From contig NC_052356.1 in NCBI RefSeq assembly GCF_009727055.1, positions 4,200,076 through 4,264,075 on the forward strand: a stretch of 64,000 nt of DNA. The letters run 5' to 3'. The notes beneath the pieces are model-generated. The model was given only the letters and a program-made list of their open reading frames with translations, was not told the origin of the DNA and ran no database searches. The translations under genes and the position numbers were made by a program. The DNA is from Benincasa hispida. Its lineage: Eukaryota > Streptophyta > Magnoliopsida > Cucurbitales > Cucurbitaceae. The first letter of the stretch is position 1; every line of letters starts with the position of its first letter. Below, in pieces: positions 23,053-33,200 of this stretch.

Positions 23053-23747
23053 TATGAAGCATAGATACTTCATGTGAGACAAAGAATTCGTATCAAATAT
23101 GTATCAGATTCCGATATTTCCAGATACTTTCTAAATACGTACTTGACATGTGATTTGACATATCTATTTTTACGCTTACCTTTTTTTAAAGAAAAAAAAA
23201 AAGATAAGCAACTCATCTAATATTTTCCAATCTAAAACTATGCAGTCTATTTAAAACGCTCACTACTCGAGTCCAAAACTAAAAGAAACAAAAATAAAAG
23301 ACCAAACCCTATAATCAACTAGTCTTCTTCTTCACATTTGAATCTCTACAAAGTCTACCAAAATATAACCTACTGAATTGAATTGTTGGAGATAAATGAA
23401 GAACTACTTCATTGAATTGTTGAAGATATTCAAGTGGGTTATATTTTGGTGGATTTTGTGGAGACTCAAATGTGAAGATGAATACTAGATGATTTGAAGG
23501 TTTGATCTTTTTTTTTTTTCCTTTTAATTTTGGATTCGAGTAGTGAGTTTTTTAAATAGGTTACATAATTTTAAATTGAAAAATATTAAATGAATTGCTT
23601 ATCTTTTTTCTTTAGAAAAGAGAAGCATAAAAATAAATACATCAAATTGTGTGTCAAATACGTATCTGAAAAGTATCTAAAAGTATCGATATCTGGTATA
23701 TATCTGATACGAATTTTTTGTTTCACATGAAGTATTTGTACTTTATA
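23053..23747. repeat. Foldback (near-palindromic) element upstream of FAR
   Basis: The left arm starts tatgaagcatagatacttca. The right arm ends with the complement, agtatttgtactttata. Both arms, roughly 330 bp each, pair along most of their length, including the words ccaccaaaatataac and gtatctga. A short loop with attgaattgttg repeats lies near 23380-23420. One arm is closely related to 29079-29400 in FAR intron 3. It ends about 510 bp before the FAR start codon. Confidence 0.8.
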
Positions 23748-23885
23748 GATTTAATTAGATATTTCCACAAAAGTGTTCTAACACACAATTGTGTGATTTG
23801 CTCTACACTCAAAAACACTTATATCCATGTCAAATTATTACAAATGACGACTTTTAATTAAGTTGAAATTTATGTTTAAAAAAAA

Positions 23886-24022
23886 TGTTGATAAAAGAAG
23901 CACTTACTTTAACTTGCTTGTTGACGATCATGTATCACTTCTTCCAAAAATATAATGCTGATAAAAGCACTTTCTTCAACTTGCTTGTTGCTGATCATAT
24001 AACACTTTTTCCAACAATATAT
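23886..24022. repeat. 70-bp tandem duplication in the FAR 5' flank
   Basis: Two units with period 70 begin at 23886 and 23956. Both contain ataaaag, cac.tt, caacttgcttgttg or aacttgcttgttg, gatcat and cacttcttcca or cactttttcca. They diverge by several substitutions and one small indel. Position about 240-375 bp before the start codon puts them in the likely promoter. Confidence 0.75.
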
Positions 24023-24168
24023 TTATCTCAAACTTGATAAGAGAGTTGTTCCTTTATCAAAGGCCAAAAGTGTCAGAACACAAAAAATTCAACTGTCTAT
24101 TCCCATGCAGTTAAAAGCCCTTTGTCATTGAGATACTGTAAACCCAAAACATGCACCCATTACTTTTC

Positions 24169-24177
24169 TTTATATTA
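24169..24177 (+). promoter_or_regulatory. Possible TATA box for FAR
   Basis: The word tttatatta lies 84-92 bp before the proposed start codon, which would give a short 5' untranslated region of about 50-60 nt. The region is AT-rich, so this could be chance. Confidence 0.35.
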
Positions 24178-24260
24178 ACACCCAAAGTTCTAACCAACAA
24201 TTCACCACCATTTCTCATATTATTATCCTTCCTATTTTTTCTCCTCCTCTTCCCATTTCC

Positions 24261-27200
24261 ATGGAGTTTCAAAGTCTACTTGAATTTCTTCACAATAAGT
24301 CCATCTTCGTCACCGGCGCCACCGGATTTCTCGCAAAAGGTTGTCCGTGATCTCCCCTTTCTCGCTTTCAAAATACGAATAAAATGTTAAATTTACTAAA
24401 ATTCTTCGACTTACATTTGTTAAGTTCATCAATAATTTAATATGATATGAGAGTCATCGGATTTTCAGCAAAAGTTTGTCCATCTCTCCTTTCTCGCTTT
24501 CAAAATATGAATAAAACGTAAAATTTACTGAAACCCATCAACTTAAAAATTATTAAGTAGTTTAATATGATATGAGAATAAAATTTCATGTATATATCCA
24601 TTTCCTTCCTCATGAATTGTTGCACTTTTATTATGCTAGTTTTCTTGTTCACAAAGATATTCTTTTTCTAAAAAAAATATGTTTACAAAGATTGTTAAAA
24701 ATATATGAAGAAATTGTGTTAAGTTGTCCATGAAAATGCAGTAATGGTGGAGAAAATCTTAAGGGTTCAACCAAACGTGAAGAAGATTTATCTCCTCATA
24801 CGAGCGGCGGACGAGAAATCTGCGACGCAACGCCTTAACGCCGAGGTGATCGAGAAGGAGTTGTTCAAGGTATTGAAGGAAAAATGGGGGGAAAATTTTA
24901 GATCTATGATATCGGAGAAGCTCGTGGCGGTGGCCGGAGATATCTCCGACGAATTTTTGGTCCTCAAGGAGTACTCCAAATTGAGAGAAGAATTGTATGG
25001 GCAAATTGATGTCATAGTCAACTTGGCTGCAACTACCAACTTTGACGAGAGGTACAAATAAAATGAAACACAATTAATTTAGTATATATTCATGTTCTTT
25101 TTGCCTTTTGAGGTACTTAAATCACATTAATAATTATAATAAATGTTAAGTTTGTTCAAGTTTAGTACACATGTGTTATCAATTTTCTAATTTTAGTCAT
25201 TCTATTTTTAATAAATCTTAAGTTTAATCCTACCAAAATTGGTTAAATAATAATAATAATAATTTTCATGTAAAAAAATATAATAATAAATATATTTTCA
25301 AATTTTATAATAAAAATATTAATAGATATAATAGAAAGATTTGGAAAAAAAAAATCAATAATAAATTAGTAGTGAAGATTAAATTTAAGATTGATTTAAA
25401 ATACATAAACTAAAACCGCACTAATAAAAATTACTTTATAACATATAGACCTTAGAATGATATTTTTTTTTCTTTTGTTAGATATGATGTTGCTCTTCAT
25501 GTCAATACTTTGGGAGCCAAGCATGTTATAAACTTTGCTAAACAATGTGTGAAATTGAAGACATTCATCCACGTATCTACAGGTTTTTTTCCTCTTGAAC
25601 CATCTTGTGAATTTACTTATTTTAATCCACATAAATATTTTAATCAATTGAGTTATGTTTGGATCAGTCATATTATATAACTTTAATTATTCGAGTTATT
25701 CTTGGATAAATTTTATGACATAATATTTCATAATAATGATTTGGAGTCTAATATTAGGACAAGTTTTATTTTAAAAATTGATGTTGGATAATATTTTATG
25801 GTAGTTATTTGACAAAAACATAATATATTTATTTTAAAAAAAGTTCAAAGATATCCTTGTGTGCTATTGACATATCAATGAATGCATTCATGGCTAAATA
25901 TTGAATAGGTTGTTGTGATAAAGTTTTTAGAAAATTTGACTCGGAAGTTATTGTCTATTTCGTACCTAAAATTTGAATGATAATTTTAATGGTCAACTTA
26001 ACCTGACTATTGTTTGACTGAAAAAAAAAAAGAAAAAGAAAAGAATGTGACATGTTGAGGTGGTAAATTTTAGAAGAGGTCAAAATATTTTAAAATTTTA
26101 GTTTAAATTTGTTTTAATTTTCTCCTTTTTTTTTCTATGTTTTTCTCTTCTCCTACATGTTTATCAAATTATGCATCTTATGAACTTTTTTGTTTCTTTA
26201 TTTTTCTTATTATTTGGACGGTTTTCTACGAATTGTTTTAATCCCAATAACTTTTCTTTTCTTTTTGTTGCTTTTTCTAATATATATTTTAGGTTTCAAA
26301 AAATTGTTTCCCGATTTCAAGGTTAGTGGTTTTTTTTTTTTTTTTTTTTTTTTAATTTAATTTAACCAAAGAAAAGTAACTTCGAAACATTCATTGAGTA
26401 CATGTTTGGAAGTGACGTTTGAAGTAATAATTTCAGTGAAAGAGATTTAAGTAAAATCAATTTCAATCATATTGATATTTGTTCCTAAATTTTGAAAAGC
26501 TGTTTTTATATATTTGTAAGTGATTTTAGATTATGATGGTTGATTTTAAAAGTGATTTTAGAATTACAGAATGATTAAAAAGGACATTGTTTTTTTTTAA
26601 AAAAAAATATCTATACATAAGTGGGGCAAAATTTTTCTAAGAAAAGAAAAAGAAGAAGGGTTGTTTTTAAATATAGAAAAATGAACTAAAATATTTACAA
26701 AATATAGCAAAATTTTAGAACTATCAATGATAGATGCTTTCTATCAGTGTCTATCAGTGACATTAATAGACACTAATAGAGTATCTTTCAATGGATGCTT
26801 TCTATCAGTGACATTAATAGACATTAATAGAGTACCTTTCAATGTCTATCATTGATAGTTCTAAAATTTTACTATATCTTATAAATATTTTCAACAGTTT
26901 TACAAATAATTTCCCAAAGAAGTAAGTGGGACAAATTTTGTAGGGTTGATTCCCTGTCAATTTCCACAATGAAAGCACATTTCAACTGGTGATTGAAAAT
27001 CAATTATAATGGCTTTTTATTTTTCTTAAATCAATTTCAACATTTATCAAACATCAAAGAAAAGTGATATTGGCAGTAGCAAATTAAACGTAATTTTGAC
27101 CAAGTGAAAATCACTCTCAAATCTATTCTAAATTTTGTGAAATTGGATTTTTCTATTTGTTTCTTACAAAAAAATTAATGGTGGATATGAGATCATTGCT

Positions 27201-30200
27201 GCTCCGAGTAGCCTACCACTGAGAGTTCATGTTTGGTCCAAGAAGTTGGGTCATGGGTGGTACTAGAAGTTCGTGGCCCCACAACTAAAAAACATTTTTA
27301 TGTCTTATTAATTATTTAAAAAACATTTTTTTGTCTACTTAACTATTTACATTGTGGGTCTAGGGATTCATAACTCTTCCGACTTCATAACACCCCTTCT
27401 TATCCAAAATACCTTTACAAACCATGACGGATTGGAGATATAACAACCAATGAGAAAAGGTGAAGATGAAGGCAAAAGAGGGGAGGAAAAAAAAAAAAAA
27501 AGATTAAATAAGTAAAACCCAAAAAAAAAAAAAAAAACTTCCAAAAAGAGTAGACATGAACGTAAAATTACAAATGGGACAATGTTTTTGTTGTGTGGAT
27601 TATGGACATTCCAAGTCTCAAAATGTAAATTGCTTTATGTTGGGAGAGAAAAAAAAAAAAAAAAAAANAAAAAAAAAAAAAAGGATTAAATAAGTAAAAG
27701 AAAAAAACTAAGCATAAAAATATAAATTTTGTTTAATAATTAAAAGTCAAATTAAATCATGTTATTTGGGTTGTTTTCAAATATAGAAAAATGAACCAAA
27801 ATATTAATAAAATATAACAAAATTTCAAAATCTATCAATGAAGTTTTGCTATATTTTATAATATTTTCAGCAATTTTGCCATTTAAAATAATTTTCCATC
27901 TTTTTTAAAGTTTAAGAATAAAGAAATATAATTTCTGAAGCCTAATGAACCAAATAGATACAAACTCTAAATCTCATAGATCAACAATATATTTTGCACA
28001 ACCTATGTAAACTAAAAAAATTCTTTTTAAAAAAATCATCAGTTGACTAAAGTCTAACATCCAAAAGTTTAGAGATCAAAATATAAGTATATATATAAAA
28101 TGTAGTAGATAAACAATTTATTATATGAAAAATAATAACGATGAACTAAATTCGTATGTAGTCAATTGAATATCAAGTCGTATTACATATTTGCCTTAAA
28201 GGTCTGACGTGTTTTAGTCTAGATTAATACCATTTGAATCAGAACAAAAAAACAATGGAATATATTTGTTCATGGTATTAGGTTTTTATTATTTTTTAGC
28301 AAGTCATAGGTTTCTATTAAACTAATAAAAGCTAATGATAATGGCAAAATAAAAAATATATATTTTTAATGCAAAGTTGAAGATATAAAATAAAAAATTG
28401 AACCATGAGAGAACCACCAAACCCAAAATAAATGAAAGTGAGCCTCACCAAAAAAATATTATTTGTTGGTATCATTAATATTTTGACTACTATAGTTACA
28501 TTTCTTCTTCCGATTAAAATAAACGAGCATTGTAAACTCTATCGAATAAAACAATATAATGAAAAGTGAGGGTAAAGATATGAAAATGAGCTAGTTCAAA
28601 GTTGACATAAAACTTAAATTATCAATTCGAAGATAAGAGAGTCGATTACTCACCCACATATTTAAAAAGTGCATATAAAAGGGGTATTATTGAAATCAAC
28701 TTAAAAATGATATCTATTCGTGTCATGATCTATGTTGATGCTTAAGTTAAAGAGTAGAATAATGTAGTAAACTCAAACTTAATTTGTTTAAGGGTGGAGA
28801 ATGAACTTACTTTCTCTATGCTTTAATTACATATTTATATCCTGATCTTTTCCTTTACTTTTGACAAAAAGGATTGGAATCAGATCCATTTGAGTCAGCC
28901 CTGTCGTCTCATTCATGCATGAGAGACTTGTCTTTCCGTAGGCCTAAATGAGCTTATAGGGTTTGACTAAATCCGACTCAAATTTCTGGCCATTCTCGAC
29001 TTCGTAGTTTTGGCCTATTCTATTTCGAGCTTCCTGACTCTGTTTGTTCTTTCGTTTATGTGTTAGAGAGTCGAATTCTATGAAGCACATATACTTCATG
29101 TGAGGTAAAGAATCCATATTAGACACGTATCGGATATCGATACTTTCAGATACTTTCCAGATACGTATCTGACACGCGATTTGACGTATCTATTTCTACG
29201 CATAATTTTTTTAAAGAAAAAAGACAAGCAACTCATCTAATCTTTCCCAATCTAAAACTAGGCAACCTATTTAAAAAGCTCGTTACTTGAATCCAAAACT
29301 AAAAGGAAAAAAATAAATAAATGACCAAACCCTAGAATCATCTAATCTTCATCTTCATATTTGAGTCTCCACAAAGTCCACCAAAATATAAACTATTTGG
29401 ATATCTTCAACAGTTCGTCGAAGAAGTTCTTCGTTTATCTTCATACTTCTCCCTTTAATATTTTCCTGCTTCTTTGTAATATAAGTCACTTTTCTATTAC
29501 ATTTTATTAACTATTGTACTTCAATATCTTAGATGTTTCTTTTTTTGTATTGTATTTCAATTTTTGTATTCTATTTTGTGCTATTGTTATTAACTTGTAT
29601 GCTAAATTATCTATATCCTAGATTTTTTTTGAAAAAAAAAATGTATCTTCAATGTATCAGTATCCTTGTTTTTTAAAAATATATATACAAAATTATATAT
29701 CTTTAGACGTATCTGTATCTTAATTTTTTAGAAACGGATGAATCATCGTATCCGATCATATCCATATCATGTAACCGTATCTGTATTTGTACTTTATAGG
29801 TTGAATGAAACCTACCTTTCAAGTCTCACCCAAATCCTTCTCTCTCCCATGCCCAGTTGGGTTCTAGGGTATAGCTCGGGCCCAAATTTAATCTGGTTTC
29901 TAGTTCGATGTAGTCTTTAAATTTTTTTTGATATCGATTATGCTTCTTTGGTCCAGAATTAATTGCCCACAACAATATCCTCATCATTTTTCCGTTTGAA
30001 GATTTAATTAATTAATTTTTGGAAGTTTATTTGTTTGTTTAGCTTATGTTTGTGGCGTGAAGGAAGGGTTAATACTTGAGTCCCCATATAAGATGGGAGA
30101 CACTCTTAATGGAAAATGTGGCCTACAAATTGAAGACGAGTTGAAGCTTGTGGATCACACAATATCTGACCTTCGAGCACATGGTGCTACCCAACGATCC

Positions 30201-33200
30201 ATCACTTCAATCATGAAAGATTTGGGTTTACAAAGGTCGGTATAAAAGATTATTTTCTTACCTATATACATATAAAGAGAAATACCTTTCTCGTCCCTAA
30301 ATTTTGGGTTTAGTTTCTATTTAGCTCTTAGATTTCAAAATATTATGATTTCAGTCTTTTAAGTTTTGAGTTTGATTTTAATTTAATTCATAGGTTTTAA
30401 AATGTTATAGTTTTACTCAAAGGTTTGAATTTTATTTCAATTTGATCTTCAGGTTTCAAGATTTATATGTTTTAACATCTATTTTTTTTTTTTACTAAAT
30501 ACTCACTCTCAATCTTTAGTGTTAATATCTATTATATTGATTAATTTACAAATATTAAAAGAATTATAATTAATTAAGTGTCAATTTTTTTCTATTCATT
30601 CTTAAAATTAATTTTAAATTTTAAGTTCATATTAATTTTTAATTAATTAATCGATATTAATGCCAAAATCGAATTTTAGTATTTAATTAAAAAAAATCAT
30701 GATTAAAAGTATAAATGTTGAAACGTAGGGACCAAACTTAAAAACACTCCAGACTTAAGAATTAACAGTGTAACATTTTAAAATTTAATTAGAATTAAAT
30801 TACAATCAAACTAAAAATCTAAAGATGTAACGTTTTGGAACCTAAAAATCAAATAGAAATTAGATCCAAATTCTAGGGATAAATATATATTTTTCTATTA
30901 AAAAAACATTAACATTGAGTAAAAATGTTGGGCCTATCATTTTTTTTTTCATCATTAGACTTGAAATTGTAAACCAAGCTTAAACATTTTAGTATATTCT
31001 TTATAATGAAATTAAATTAAAGGAATTTACTTAATATATATCAAATAACTTCTTTTAAAATTAGTTTACCATGGTTTAATAGAAATTTGGATCTCAATAT
31101 CTTGAAAATACTTTTTTGTTAATTAGAAAAAACAATTGTTATGTGAAAATGGCTACCTATGTCAAAATATACTATTTAATATAGATTCAATGAACATTAA
31201 TTTTGCTTTCCATTCAGTTAGATCGTGATAAACATCTATCAATGAGCGATAGACTACAATTAGACTACAATTAGACTACAATAGACATCTGTCTCATAGA
31301 TGTCTATCACGATTTATTGTGGTTTATCACTGATAAATATTGACGTTTTACTATATTTGTAAATAAGTTGATACTTATTAAGATTATTATTGAAATGAGA
31401 AATAAAGGATGATATGTATAGGTAAACAAAGGTATAAGTTATAAAATTGTTATGGCCTAAGGTTATTTAGATCTTAATATGAATCATATAATTATCAGGT
31501 CACAAAATTATGGATGGACAAACACATACATATTTACAAAAGCAATGGGAGAAATGTTGATAGCGGAATTAAAAGAAAATATTCCTGTGGTTATTATACG
31601 TCCCACCATTGTTTCTAGTACCTACAAAGAACCATTTCCTGGTTGGGTTGAAGGTGTCAGGTATATATATACATTTGTGAAACTTTACCTTATACAATAT
31701 CGTTTTAATTTAGGGAAATTATTTCAATGATAAAACTGTTGAAAATATTTACAAGATATAGCAAAATTTTAGAATTATCGATGATAGACGTTGAGTCTAT
31801 CAGTGTCTATCAATGCCATTGATAAACACTGATAGAAGTTTATCAGTGTTTATCAGCATCTATCATTGATAATTCTAAAATTTTGCTATATTTTGTAAAT
31901 ATTTTGGTTCATTTTTGTATATTTAAAAACCGTCTTTTAATTTAATTATTAAAGTATACTTTTTGCTTTTTCTTGCAAAACTCTTTTACAATTTTGTAAA
32001 GAGAAATCAATATGAAAGGTGTCCCAACTGTCAATGAAAATAAAATTTAAGTAAAGAAAAGAACTGAGGTATTGGCTAGCCAACCAGTTATCTAATGAAA
32101 AATTTCCATACGATAATACTGTTTTTTTTTTTTAAATTTTATATTATTATTATTTTCTATCCTAGATAAGAAATGGATGATGTAGATGCACTATAAACTG
32201 TATTTAATCATTGCTCTTAAACAAATAATTTAAGAGAATAATTTTATAAAGAAATTTGATCAAACATGTTTAGGTAAACTTTCGTTAGGAATAATTTAAT
32301 TTTCAAAAATCAAGAATCAAATAGTCGTTATCGAATGATACTTCAATAACTTGACTTTGATATCATAATTTGGAGAATGAAATAAAAGATATAACAAATA
32401 ACACGGCTAGACGGCTAGAAAAGTATGATCAATTTAACCTATTTGTACTAACAAAAATATAAGTAAAAACTATTATACCTTTATAAGATAAACCCAAATT
32501 AGAAAAGAAGATAAAACTTAATTCAATCAATCAAATCTAACGAAAATAACAATGTAGTGAGGTTAAACTAATAGGCTAGAGCAAATTTAATATTTATTTA
32601 TGATTTTTTTCTACAAAGATATTGAATTACTAAAAAGAGAATAGTACCTCACCAATCAGAGGTCAACACACAAACAAAACACAAAAACTAACAAACAAAA
32701 AAATAAAATACATATATAACTCAAGGAAAAAGGGTCTCAATAAGAAGAGCCCTCGTGGGTCTCCGCGATAGAAGTCCCAAGCCATTATAAACAACAAAGA
32801 AAAATCTAAGATCGAACAGTCTTGACTAAGTACCTAGAGAGGATGCAAGGTTGCTTCATTGACACATTACACTCGCAACGAACATGATAAATAAGCAGCA
32901 CATCAATTGACTTTCCAAACCTTACACTTCAACCTATAATTTGCGTTAAAGCGACAAATCATAAATATTTTTTAACCATAATTAACAAAAGTTATAATAA
33001 TATTAATGTTTTTGCATTGTATGAAACAGAACCATTGATAGCCTTGCTGTTGCATATGGTAAAGGGAAAATAACATGTTTCCTTGGAGATGTTAAGGCAT
33101 TGATAGATGTGGTAAGTAATAACTCAAAAGCCTTTATCCCTCTTTGACTCTCTTTTTTCACACTTTTCTTTATCATCCAAACAACCGATACAACACTACC

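Noticed and set aside
24151..24390. A 79-codon plus-strand open frame over the FAR start
   Set aside because: It is in another frame from FAR, begins before the likely transcription start and has a low-complexity product. The FAR exon 1 reading has clear family motifs.
24759..25073. Antisense open frames over FAR exon 2
   Set aside because: They are mirror frames of a conserved exon with no family features of their own.
27480..27700. Poly-A runs as evidence of a processed gene copy
   Set aside because: No coding sequence lies upstream. The runs, one containing an N, are simple low-complexity sequence in FAR intron 3.
32640..32990. Possible gene fragment in FAR intron 5 with mixed composition
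   Set aside because: No frame with family features was found on either strand. It is probably an unrecognised repeat.
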